A stretch of 64,000 nt of DNA from Arthrobacter sunyaminii. GTDB taxonomy: Bacteria > Actinomycetota > Actinomycetes > Actinomycetales > Micrococcaceae. A program made the position numbers and the translations under genes. Under the pieces are notes generated by a model. It was not told the origin of the DNA, did no database searches, and saw only the letters and a program-made list of their open reading frames with translations. Positions 29,901 to 38,540 of the stretch are shown piece by piece. The stretch's first letter is position 1, and each line of letters starts with the position of its first letter. Location: positions 620,001 through 684,000 of the forward strand of contig NZ_CP076456.1 in assembly GCF_018866305.1 (NCBI RefSeq), given 5' to 3'.

Positions 29901-30319
29901 CTGCCCGTGAGCGCATGAAGGTCGGCGTCAATCAGCGTCTGCAGTGATTCCTGCCAGGCCGGCACCGCTGGTGCGCTGGCGGCGGAGGGCCGGATGAATT
30001 CCTGCCGTGCCACCAAATGATCGGTATTGCTTTGCAGTGCGACGGCGGCCACGTGCTTGCAGTCGAATCCAACGGGACAGCTGCAGTGGTTGTCCAGCAG
30101 GCGGTAGTCGCCCTGCCGCTTTTCCCCCAGCTGCAGCATGGTGCGGTACGGCACGGAAGAATGGCCTCGAACCTTGGCGCGGAGCACTTCGGCCTGCGGT
30201 TCCCACTCCAGTTCCGCTACTGCACCGCCCTTGGCATAGGTTTGGCCACGTTGAAACGCAGCTCCTCCGACAACCCGGATGATGTCCGTGACGTCGATCA
30301 GAGGCGGTGAGGAAGGCAT
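26954..30319 (-). CDS. SNF2-family DEAD/DEAH-box helicase with N-terminal SWIM zinc finger
   Basis: A 1121-residue Swi2/Snf2 ATPase expected to remodel protein-DNA complexes. The N-terminal SWIM finger is Cys79, Cys81, Cys87, His89 (CxC-x5-CxH). The middle 500 residues match the bacterial SNF2-associated region. The helicase core has motif I [11 protein letters not shown] (about 664), motif [11 protein letters not shown] (about 781), [10 protein letters not shown], and the C-terminal motifs [20 protein letters not shown] and [16 protein letters not shown]. Its role in bacteria is unclear; RapA-like or defence-linked roles are possible, but no defence partners sit beside it. The ribosome-binding site is weak. 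Confidence 0.93.
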   Translation of the reverse strand: [1121 protein letters not shown]

Positions 30320-30598
30320 GTTTTTATCGTCTCACGCAGGCCTGACACTTCCGCGATCGGACTCCTTGGGGCCTGATCCTCGGGGTTTGGTTCAGCATCC
30401 TCGGCGGGCCTTCCCTGCAAAGGACATGAAATATAGCTAACATCGTGGGCAACGCAGATCACAATGGCGTGATCTGCGTCTGACCACATTTACTGCACGA
30501 GGCCGACTGCAGTGGGCAATCCTGCCGCCGTCGGCGGATCATGAGACTGGCCGACAGCAGGGCGGCGGTTCGTCCGAACTATCTCGTCCGAACTATCG
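30320..30598. other. 279-base gap with a perfect inverted repeat and a direct repeat
   Basis: Holds the 11-bp inverted repeat ACGCAGATCAC / GTGATCTGCGT around 6 bases (30452-30479) and two adjacent copies of TCGTCCGAACTATC (about 30570-30597). The inverted repeat has no U-tract on either strand, so it could be an operator for the helicase gene or a weak terminator of the HNH gene. No coding potential seen. Confidence 0.55.
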
Positions 30599-32215
30599 TC
30601 AAAAGGGTGGCGGATCGTCGCCGTAGTCTTCCGGAGGTTCTCCCGCAGGGATCCAGCCCGACATCCGGCTTACAGCAGCTTTCGTGGCTTCCACCCTGGG
30701 TCCCGCGCTGGGTCCTGTGTTTGGTGCTGTGGCCAGGGTGAGATGCGGATCGGTCCGGTAGGTCCGACCGCCCGGCGACGTCCACTCAATAATTCCGGGA
30801 CTGTGTTGTTGTGCTTTCCAGAATCCCCGCGACTTGAACATGTGATGCCGCCGGCACAGATGCTCCAGGTTGTCGTGATCGGTGCTCCCGCCGTGGGACC
30901 ACGGTCTGGTGTGGTCAATTTCGGCGATGACGGCGTTGGTCCGGCATCCCGGGAACCGGCAGGTTCCGTCACGGGCCCGCAGCCAGCGTTGCAGCCCGGC
31001 CGGGACTTTCCGCCGCCGCCCGACCCGCAGGATGTCGTCAGTGTCCGGATGTCGTTCCACCGGGGTCCAGTGCGCTGCCTGCCGGGCCAAACGACGGGCA
31101 GATTCCGGGCTGATCGGCCCGTATCCGTGCAGTTCGGCAGGCTGTTCATCAGCACCGAACAGGGTCTCGGCGGTGATCAGGACCAGGATCTCGGTGCGGG
31201 CCCGGGCACGGGACTTCTTGCCAAGGGCTTTGTCATCGCCGGCATCGCTACGGGTCTTGCCCTCACGGCCCGCAGTCCTGTGGTTACCACTGTTGCCTTC
31301 ATGGCCACTGTCTTCGGCATCCCTGTCACCGTCGAGCAGGTCAGCCAGAATGTCCGCCCGCAAGTGATCCACTCCCCGCGGATCCCCCGCTCCCTGTTCA
31401 CCCCGCGCCGCCGTGGTCAGCTGCGTATAAACCAGCTGCGCCCTCGCAGCGGGCAATAACGCCGACAGCCACGACATCCCGTCCTCATCCGGCGCCAAAC
31501 AGACCCGCCGGCGTTCAAAAGCACTCTGGTGCCGGACCGGAATGGTGTCCGGATACCGGCCCTCCCGCAACCTTCTGGCCTTCACCCGGAACTGGGACGA
31601 TGTCTGCCCCGCACCAGCGGCCTCCAGCAACACCGTTTCGAAACCGGCCAGTTCGGAGTCTGGGACGTTTTGGGATTGGTCCAGCACCGTCTGCACATGC
31701 CCGTAACCCAGGCTCCCGTCTTCCAGCCGGGCCAGGGTTGCGGTGTGGGTGGTGCACAACCGTCCCGCCTCACTCATCAGCATCTTCGCGGTGTTCGTGG
31801 GCAGGTGCAGGATGGCTGCGGCTTCCTCCGCGGCCAGGCTGAAGGTCAGGGCCGGATCTTCCCGGCCAACATCTTCGAGCAGGTCGTCACGGAAGAGGGT
31901 TTCCATCCGGTGCAGCACTTTGGCCTGCTGGGCCTGCGCCCACCGCACCAACGCATCCAACCGGGACAACACCGCACTGGTTTCGTCCTGGGTTAGGGCC
32001 TCCGCACCGTGCAGGACCAACGAACCGGTAAGACCCTCAAGGCTCTGGACAGTTCCAGGATCCGCGGTATCGGACTGAACGACCCCGGATTGAACGACCC
32101 CGGATTGAACGACACCGGGCGCGGCATCAAAGACCGACTGGCTGGACACAGCAGCCTGGCCGGCACCGGATGCTTCACCGGTGCCGCCTCGTCGAAAAGA
32201 TCCGTTCTGATCCAT
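30599..32215 (-). CDS. DUF222 (13E12 repeat family) protein with C-terminal HNH endonuclease domain
   Basis: A 538-residue protein of the actinobacterial 13E12/DUF222-HNH family, usually multicopy in these genomes. The helical DUF222 region covers about 60-350, and a central acidic/basic linker about 260-320 is low-complexity. The HNH module runs from GTCRFPGCRTNAVIAEIDHT to HGGSTDHDNLEHLCRRHHMF, with metal/catalytic His in IDHTRPW and CRRHH. The N-terminus contains a short tandem repeat (GVVQS three times). The family is suspected of mobile or selfish behaviour, but its function is not settled. The ribosome-binding site is weak. Confidence 0.9.
   Translation of the reverse strand: MDQNGSFRRGGTGEASGAGQAAVSSQSVFDAAPGVVQSGVVQSGVVQSDTADPGTVQSLEGLTGSLVLHGAEALTQDETSAVLSRLDALVRWAQAQQAKVLHRMETLFRDDLLEDVGREDPALTFSLAAEEAAAILHLPTNTAKMLMSEAGRLCTTHTATLARLEDGSLGYGHVQTVLDQSQNVPDSELAGFETVLLEAAGAGQTSSQFRVKARRLREGRYPDTIPVRHQSAFERRRVCLAPDEDGMSWLSALLPAARAQLVYTQLTTAARGEQGAGDPRGVDHLRADILADLLDGDRDAEDSGHEGNSGNHRTAGREGKTRSDAGDDKALGKKSRARARTEILVLITAETLFGADEQPAELHGYGPISPESARRLARQAAHWTPVERHPDTDDILRVGRRRKVPAGLQRWLRARDGTCRFPGCRTNAVIAEIDHTRPWSHGGSTDHDNLEHLCRRHHMFKSRGFWKAQQHSPGIIEWTSPGGRTYRTDPHLTLATAPNTGPSAGPRVEATKAAVSRMSGWIPAGEPPEDYGDDPPPF
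32076..32118 (-). repeat. 15-base tandem repeat inside the HNH gene
   Basis: On the plus strand TGAACGACCCCGGAT occurs twice in tandem and then partly a third time. In the protein it encodes GVVQS repeats near residues 35-50. The unit is a multiple of three, so copy number can change without a frameshift. Confidence 0.7.
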
Positions 32216-32372
32216 GGCTTCAGGCTTTCACCTGCCACCGACATTTCCGTCCCGAAAACAGCCCCAAAAGCCCCAAAATAGGCCCTCTTGAAGCCCGCCA
32301 AATACTCGACTTTTTTGGGCCACTACCTATCAGAAATGAGGACTACCTGCGTACCGCCAGCAGGGCGGCCAT

Positions 32373-33383
32373 CTACCCCTTCGGTTTAACCACGGGGAAA
32401 CGGCCGCTCGGCTCTTCGTCTTCCTCGAAGTGGCTGGCGGCAGGACCGACAATCAGCGGATCAGGTGCGTGTGCCACAGAAGTGTCCTTGTTCGGATAAT
32501 CCACGCTGTGCAGCACAAACCGCATGGCTTCCAGCCGGGCCCGCTTCTTGTCATTGGATTTCACCACGGTCCACGGGGCGTCACCGGTGTCGGTATAGAA
32601 GAACATTGCTTCTTTGGCTTCGGTGTAGTCGTCCCACTTGTCGAGGCTGGCGAGGTCCGTGGGGGAGAGCTTCCACTGTTTCACCGGGTCGGTTTCCCGG
32701 GCCGCAAACCGTGCCACCTGCTCCGCCCGGCCCACGGAAAACCACAGTTTATTGAGCAGTACCCCGGAGTTCACCAACATGCGTTCCAGTTCCGGCACTT
32801 CCCGCATGAACTCCAGATACTGGGCTGGCGTGCAGTAACCCATCACCCGTTCCACCCCGGCACGGTTGTACCAGGAACGGTCCATCATGACTATTTCGCC
32901 GCCGCTGGGCAGCTTCGCCACGTAGCGCTGGAAGTACCACTGGGTACGTTCGTTATCCGTCGGTTTCTCGAGGGCCACAATCCGGGCGCCGCGCGGATTC
33001 AAGTGTTCATTGAAACGCTTAATCGCCCCGCCCTTGCCTGCGGCGTCACGGCCTTCAAAGATGATGAGCATTTTCTGCCCGGTGTCCTTGACCCAGAGCT
33101 GCATCTTCAAAAGTTCTATCTGCAGCGCACGCTTTTGTTTCTCATAGCTTCGCCGCGTGAGCTTTTTGTCATACGGGTAGTTGTGCCGCCACGCGTCGTC
33201 GTCGGCATTTACTTTGAGTTTTTTGCTCTTGACCTTTAGCTCACGAAGCTCATCGAGTTCGTTGGTGTAGTCCTCCGTCACGGAGATTCGGGTTACCTCG
33301 TCGGAAACCTCACCGTTAGCGGCGGTATCCGGTTCAGCCAACTTTTTGTCATCTTCTTTGACGGTGGTCTTGTTTGTAGCCAT
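32373..33383 (-). CDS. ppk2: Polyphosphate kinase 2
   Basis: A 336-residue PPK2-family enzyme moving phosphate between polyphosphate and nucleotides. The P-loop-like FEGRDAAGKGGAIKRF, the lid segment MDRSWYNRAGVERVMG and PTDNERTQWYFQRYVAKLP are diagnostic. The length and Lys-rich N-terminal extension fit class I PPK2 (ADP/GDP phosphorylation), though class cannot be proven by eye. AGGAGA lies 6 bases before the ATG used, which is why the residues five codons upstream were excluded. Downstream of the subtilase gene on the same strand. Confidence 0.95.
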   Translation of the reverse strand: MATNKTTVKEDDKKLAEPDTAANGEVSDEVTRISVTEDYTNELDELRELKVKSKKLKVNADDDAWRHNYPYDKKLTRRSYEKQKRALQIELLKMQLWVKDTGQKMLIIFEGRDAAGKGGAIKRFNEHLNPRGARIVALEKPTDNERTQWYFQRYVAKLPSGGEIVMMDRSWYNRAGVERVMGYCTPAQYLEFMREVPELERMLVNSGVLLNKLWFSVGRAEQVARFAARETDPVKQWKLSPTDLASLDKWDDYTEAKEAMFFYTDTGDAPWTVVKSNDKKRARLEAMRFVLHSVDYPNKDTSVAHAPDPLIVGPAASHFEEDEEPSGRFPVVKPKG

Positions 33384-33461
33384 GGGTATCTCCTGCACGC
33401 GGACGGTGACTACGAATCTACGTCTCCCCGGCAGGTCAGGGAAGGGGGAGTCCTCGGATCC

Positions 33462-35435
33462 TTAGTTGAACCTGGTGTCGAAACGGTGCATGAATGCTGC
33501 CATCGCGTCACGTTTCACGGAACTCAGCGGGCGGTACGTGCTGGTGCCGTTGCCCCCTGCCCAACCGGTGGAGATGCCTGTGGACGCCAGCCAGGAGATC
33601 TCCTTGTAGAACTGATTGGTTTTTGTGATGTCAGCAAACGGAGATTTCACCGGAACTGTGTAGGCCGGAGAGTCGGCGTAGCGGTACATGAAGGCGGCCA
33701 TGGCATCGCGGTTTACCGGTTGAAGCGGACGGTACGTTTTGGTGCCGTTGCTTTCCAGCCAGCCGGTGGAGATTTCCTCCGCTGCCAGCCAGGAGATCTC
33801 CTTGTAGAACTGGTTCCCGGTCGAGACGTCAGCGAAGGGGGATTTCTGCGGCGGCGTGAAGGCAGGGCTGCCGGCGAGCCGATACATAAAGGCAGCCATC
33901 GCGTCCCGTTTCACGGATTCCAGCGGACGGTATGTGCTGGTGCCGTTTGTTTCGTTCCAGCCGGTAGAGATACCGGCCTCGGCCATCCACCGCATGTCGT
34001 CGTAGAACTGCATTGATTTCGGGACATCGGCGAACGGGGATGCCACGGCGGCCACTGCAGCTGAAATGTTCAACAATTGGGGTCCGCAGTGCGGGGCACA
34101 GCTGCCCGGCAGTTCCCGTGCCGTCTGAAGCAGGGTGGATTCCACTTGCTGGGACGTCAGGCCGGGGTCGGCGGACAGCAGGAGGGCTGCTGCACCGGCG
34201 ACGTGGGGTGCGGCCATGGAGGTTCCCTGATAGTAGGCATAGCCCTCATCCGCGGGAACCGACTTGCCGTTGTTGATCGTCGAAAGGATGCCGCCGCTGG
34301 AATCGCCCATGGTGTTCCCGCCCGGGGCCATGAGGTCCACCAGCGGGCCGAAGTTCGAGTACGGCGCCCGTGACCCGTTTCGGTCGGTGGCGCCCACTAC
34401 TATCACATTGTCGCAGTTGGCAGGCTGGCTCCGGTCAGCGGAAATGCTGTCATTGCCGGCCGCCGCCACAACCACGGCACCCCGCTCCGCAGCGAAGTTC
34501 ACTGCCTGTTGCATGGCCGCGGAGCAGGTGCTTACGCCACCCAGACTCAGGTTGATGACGCGCGCCGGCGTGCGATTGAGGGGAACGCCGGGCAGCTGGC
34601 CGCCGGCAGCCCAAATGATGCCGTCCGAAATGTCGGACATATATCCGCCGCAGGTTCCAAGCGTCCGCACCGGAAGGATTTGGGCGCCGGGCGCCACTCC
34701 GCTGATGCCGGTGCCATTGTTGGCGCTGGCCGCGACGACGCCGGAGACGTGCGTACCGTGCCAGGTGGAGGCGCTGCCCACGGTCCTGCCGCAGGAGCCG
34801 TTCGGGTACCAGTCACCCTCATCACGGGGATCGGCGTCGCGCCCGTTGCCGTCGCCTGCCACGGCCGGGTCTGAAATCAGGTCATAGCCGGGAAGGACCT
34901 GCGCTTGAAGGTCCGTGTGGGCGGTGATGCCGGTATCCACCACGGCCACCACCTGGCCTTTTCCGGTGGATGACGGCCACGCAGGTGCCGCATCAGCCCC
35001 GCCTCCCGCGCCCTGAAGGTTCCACTGCCGGGGATAGAGGGGATCATTGGGGGTGACGGCGGACGGGTACAGGAGAACATCCGGTTCCACGCGTTCGACG
35101 TCGGGATCGGCGGCTAGGGCACTGACGACGGCGGCGGTTTCTTCGACGGTGAGGTCCGGGTCCACCTCCACCACGGTTCCGCCGCTGCCGGTCAGGTGGA
35201 GTTCGGTCACCGCGGCACCGACGGGACTGCCCGCGTCCAGATAGGTCTGCTCACGGGTGATGCTCGAAGCAGCTGCCCGATCGGCGAACGTGACGATGTA
35301 ACGGCTGGGCGGCGCAGTGTCGCTGTTGCTGTCCGCTGAAGCCGGCGCGGCCACCAGCGGGCCGCTGAGCAGGAGCAGAGCGGCCGCACCCGTCACGGCG
35401 CGAAGCAGGAGACGGGAACTGGAAATTTTCACCAA
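33462..35435 (-). CDS. Secreted subtilisin-like serine protease (S8) with C-terminal SLH-like repeats
   Basis: A 657-residue exported protease. The signal peptide ends near APASA-DS (about residue 34), followed by an I9-type propeptide starting RYIVTFADRAAA. The triad is Asp167 (AVVDTGITAH), His229 (WHGTHVSGV) and Ser406 (GTSMAAPHVAG), with the oxyanion Asn in AAAGNDS. The last 190 residues hold three repeats, each opening SPFADV or SPFADI, containing FYKEISWLA-like and STGW segments and ending KRDAMAAFMYR. These resemble S-layer homology units and may bind cell-wall polymers. The TTG start has AGAGG upstream; the next codon, GTG, is an alternative. Confidence 0.93.
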   Translation of the reverse strand: MVKISSSRLLLRAVTGAAALLLLSGPLVAAPASADSNSDTAPPSRYIVTFADRAAASSITREQTYLDAGSPVGAAVTELHLTGSGGTVVEVDPDLTVEETAAVVSALAADPDVERVEPDVLLYPSAVTPNDPLYPRQWNLQGAGGGADAAPAWPSSTGKGQVVAVVDTGITAHTDLQAQVLPGYDLISDPAVAGDGNGRDADPRDEGDWYPNGSCGRTVGSASTWHGTHVSGVVAASANNGTGISGVAPGAQILPVRTLGTCGGYMSDISDGIIWAAGGQLPGVPLNRTPARVINLSLGGVSTCSAAMQQAVNFAAERGAVVVAAAGNDSISADRSQPANCDNVIVVGATDRNGSRAPYSNFGPLVDLMAPGGNTMGDSSGGILSTINNGKSVPADEGYAYYQGTSMAAPHVAGAAALLLSADPGLTSQQVESTLLQTARELPGSCAPHCGPQLLNISAAVAAVASPFADVPKSMQFYDDMRWMAEAGISTGWNETNGTSTYRPLESVKRDAMAAFMYRLAGSPAFTPPQKSPFADVSTGNQFYKEISWLAAEEISTGWLESNGTKTYRPLQPVNRDAMAAFMYRYADSPAYTVPVKSPFADITKTNQFYKEISWLASTGISTGWAGGNGTSTYRPLSSVKRDAMAAFMHRFDTRFN

Positions 35436-35601
35436 GGGTGTACCTCTTCAAACGGGCCCGCAGAGCAGCACATTAAGCGGCAGGCGCATGGCTGACGCGG
35501 GTCAGCCGCGCACCTGAACTCTACCCGCAGGAATTATCGGATGCGCAAAGGGTATGAAGTGCGGAAAATCGAATCCAATCCGTCGTCCATAATTAATAGC
35601 G

Positions 35602-36507
35602 ATGACTTCTCTACGCACCAAAGTTCTGGCCCTTGTCGCATTACCTGCAATTCTGCTTGGTTCCTCAGCCTGCACCCCGCTGGCGGACACCGGGACAGGA
35701 GCAAATGCAGGGTTCGGAGCCGGGGACAGCAGTTCATCGGTGCAGGAGGCAGCGTCCGGATCGGCGCTGGAACAGCTGGACACCCTTCCGATCAAGGGCC
35801 GCGCTCCGAAGACCGGATATGACCGGGACCAGTTTGGTCCATCCTGGGCCGACGTGGACCGCAACGGATGTGACACCAGGAATGACATCCTGGCCCGCGA
35901 TCTCACCGCCGTCGTCTACAAGGACGGAACCAAGGAATGCGTGGTGGCATCCGGAACCTTCGCAGACCCGTATACGGGTACAACCATTAACTTTGTGCGA
36001 GGCAATGAAACAAGCACGGCCGTTCAGATTGACCACATTGTGGCGCTGTCCGATGCCTGGCAGAAGGGCGCCCAGCAGCTGTCCGCCGAAGAACGGCGCC
36101 AGCTTGCGAATGACCCGTTGAACCTCATGGCCGCGGACGGTCCGGCTAACGGATCAAAATCTGATTCCGACGCCGCCACCTGGCTGCCGGCCAACAAGGC
36201 CTTCCGCTGCGAGTACGTGGCCCGCCAGGTTGCGGTCAAAGCCCGGTATGAGCTGTGGGTGACCCAGGCTGAACACAACGCCATTGCCGGTGTCCTCGAG
36301 ACGTGCCCGGACCAGCCCGTTCCCGACGGAAGCCGGAGCGCAGCAGCTGCCGTTGCGGGGCCGCCCGCCGCCGAAGCCGGTAAAGCACCCGTCTACGCCA
36401 ACTGCGCGGCCGTCAAAGCAGCCGGCGCGGCGCCCATCCGCCCCGGCGATGCGGGTTGGGATCCCAAGTTCGACGGCGACGGCGACGGCGAAGGCTGCAC
36501 TTCCTAG
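35602..36507 (+). CDS. Secreted lipoprotein-like HNH nuclease (DUF1524/GmrSD C-terminal domain) with excalibur domain
   Basis: A 301-residue exported protein. The N-terminal hydrophobic segment ends with lipobox-like LGSSAC (Cys24), so membrane anchoring is likely. The DUF1524-type nuclease core includes IDHIVALSDAW (candidate catalytic His), NDPLNLMAADGPANGSKSD and a downstream KAFRCEYVARQ. The C-terminus is an excalibur calcium-binding unit: YANCAAVKAAG, then FDGDGDGEGC. Together this suggests an extracellular, calcium-dependent DNase used for DNA breakdown or nutrient recovery. It is not part of a restriction system here. Divergent from the secreted subtilase. Confidence 0.85.
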   Translation: MTSLRTKVLALVALPAILLGSSACTPLADTGTGANAGFGAGDSSSSVQEAASGSALEQLDTLPIKGRAPKTGYDRDQFGPSWADVDRNGCDTRNDILARDLTAVVYKDGTKECVVASGTFADPYTGTTINFVRGNETSTAVQIDHIVALSDAWQKGAQQLSAEERRQLANDPLNLMAADGPANGSKSDSDAATWLPANKAFRCEYVARQVAVKARYELWVTQAEHNAIAGVLETCPDQPVPDGSRSAAAAVAGPPAAEAGKAPVYANCAAVKAAGAAPIRPGDAGWDPKFDGDGDGEGCTS

Positions 36508-36549
36508 CCTGCACCCCCGGTCGGGTCCGTGCCCCTCAGCCGGGAGTCG

Positions 36550-38355
36550 TCAGTCCGTGCGGCTGTCGTTGACGGTCAGCGCCGCAGTGATCAGCGCTAG
36601 GTGGGAGAGTCCCTGCGGGAAGTTGCCTAGGAAGGCGGAGTCCTCCTCAGCGATCATTTCGGTGTAGAGCCCGACGTCGTTCGCCAGCGGCACCAGCTGG
36701 TCCATGAGCTCCACCGCTTCATCCCGCCGGCCAACGTGGGTCAGTGCGGACACCATCCAGAACGCACACGCCACGAAGGTGCCTTCCTCCTTTTCCGCGC
36801 CGCTGTACCGGTAGAGCAGAGGACCGCGGCCCAGCTCCTCCCGCAGCGCGTCGAGGGTGGAACTCATGCGCTCGCTGCGGTCGAAGCCGCTGATGGCATG
36901 GAGCAGGATGGAGGCGTCCAGCTTGTCGGATCCCGGATACCAGACGTAGCTGCCGCGTTCCTCGGACCAGCAGTTCTCCCGCACCCACGCTTCGATCCGA
37001 TCTTTCTCGGCCCGCCACCGGTCTGAGGGGCCGGGAATCTGCCCCAGATCGGCCAGATGCGAGGCGCAGCTGAGGGCATGCCAGCAGCCCAGCTTGGACG
37101 TGGTGTAGTGCTGCTCGTCGTACAGTTCCCACATCCCGGCATCGCGTTTTTGCCAGGTGTCGCAGGCCAGATCCGCCAGATCAGCCAGCAGCCGCCCGGT
37201 ACCGGTGTCCAGGACGTGGCCGGCATCCACGTAGAGTTGAACGATATTGAACAGATCCCCAAAGACTCCCATTTGGAGCTGGGATGCCGCATTGTTGCCC
37301 CGAACCACCGGTCCAATGCCCCGCCAGCCGGGCAGATCCAGCACCTCGGCGCCGTCCGCCGGTTCTCCGTTCAACGCGGTGAACACCTGCAGATCCTTGC
37401 CCTGGCTGCGGATGCTCTTCAGCATCCCGGCGACGGCGGCATGGACCTCCTCACGCAGGCCGAACCGGGTCAGGGCGTTAAGCGTGTAAGCGGTGTCGCG
37501 GACCCACGCGTACCGGTAGTCCCAGTTCTTGCCGCCGGCCAGGCTCTCGGGCAGCGACGTTGTAGCGGCGGCCGCCACTGCGCCCGAGGGACTGTGGATC
37601 AGCAGTTTCAGCGCCAGTGCGCTGCGCTGCACTGCCTCGGACCACGGTCCGTCGTAGGTGAACTCCTTCATCCAGCTCTGCCAGTTGGCGATGGTACGGT
37701 CGACGCCGGCATCCACGGTCTGCGGGTCCGGCAGCGCCAGCGGCTCGTCATGGGTGGAAACAACGGCCACCAAGTGCCGGGAGCCGGGGGAGGTGGAGAA
37801 GGAGCCGGAAATGCTGCGGTCAGAGACCTGCTGCCCGCCGTGCTGAAAGCCGCGGACCCCGATGGTGGTTTGCTGGGCGTGGAGCACCGGCCCGTGGGCG
37901 CTGTCCTCCACCCAGGGCGAGGCGGTGCCGAAACAATTGCCCGGTGCCACGGACCAGCGCATCCGCACGGTGCCTGCCAGCCCCTCGATCCGGCGTGCCA
38001 GCTCGCCCCAGGGCAACCGTCCGGCCACGCCGGTATTGAGGGAATCCGTGACGCGGACGCTTCCGGAAGCAGTGGTGAAGGTGGTCGCCAGGACATTCGT
38101 TCCGTCCACGTAGGCCCGTTCCACCCTGAAGTCCTCCTCCGGACGCAACTCGATCCGGCCGCCGTCGTCCGCATCCAGCAACGCTGCAAAGGAAGGAACC
38201 GAGTCAAGGTCCGGGGTGGGATACCAGTCCACTGCTCCGTCCCGGGCAACCAGCGCAACGGTGCGTCCGTCCCCAATAGCGGCGTAAGAACGCAGTTCCG
38301 CATAACCGTTGATGCGTTCGTTCGGATGGGGTTGCGTGGAGCTTTCGGCAGTCAT
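36550..38355 (-). CDS. Glycoside hydrolase family 15 protein (glucoamylase/trehalase-like)
   Basis: A 601-residue GH15 enzyme with an (alpha/alpha)6 barrel. WDYRYAWVRDTAYTLNALTR at about residues 275-294 is the family substrate-binding signature. The N-terminal beta-sandwich (RSYAAIGDGRTVALVARDGA onward) matches the cytoplasmic actinobacterial group. Some members of this group are trehalases and others act on malto-oligosaccharides. No signal peptide is present, so an intracellular role is likely. GGAAGG precedes the ATG. Divergent from the F420-enzyme gene. Confidence 0.9.
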   Translation of the reverse strand: MTAESSTQPHPNERINGYAELRSYAAIGDGRTVALVARDGAVDWYPTPDLDSVPSFAALLDADDGGRIELRPEEDFRVERAYVDGTNVLATTFTTASGSVRVTDSLNTGVAGRLPWGELARRIEGLAGTVRMRWSVAPGNCFGTASPWVEDSAHGPVLHAQQTTIGVRGFQHGGQQVSDRSISGSFSTSPGSRHLVAVVSTHDEPLALPDPQTVDAGVDRTIANWQSWMKEFTYDGPWSEAVQRSALALKLLIHSPSGAVAAAATTSLPESLAGGKNWDYRYAWVRDTAYTLNALTRFGLREEVHAAVAGMLKSIRSQGKDLQVFTALNGEPADGAEVLDLPGWRGIGPVVRGNNAASQLQMGVFGDLFNIVQLYVDAGHVLDTGTGRLLADLADLACDTWQKRDAGMWELYDEQHYTTSKLGCWHALSCASHLADLGQIPGPSDRWRAEKDRIEAWVRENCWSEERGSYVWYPGSDKLDASILLHAISGFDRSERMSSTLDALREELGRGPLLYRYSGAEKEEGTFVACAFWMVSALTHVGRRDEAVELMDQLVPLANDVGLYTEMIAEEDSAFLGNFPQGLSHLALITAALTVNDSRTD

Positions 38356-38540
38356 CGGGGCCTTCCGTTGATCAGCGGATCCATTTGTCCATCCTAAAAC
38401 CCGGCTACTGGAGCCGGAACGGCCGTAGGATGGGCCTTCAGCGTTCCGGCGCGTGGAAAAGTGCGCTTTTCCCTAAGTGCTGTATTCCATTGGAAACACC
38501 CGTTCTCCTTTTCGAAATGTCTGGCTGTAAGGATCGGAAT

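Noticed and set aside
26954..30319. SNF2 helicase as part of a DISARM-like or other defence island
   Set aside because: No methyltransferase, DUF1998, PLD-nuclease or other defence partner lies beside it; the SWIM-SNF2 form is a common housekeeping-type actinobacterial protein.
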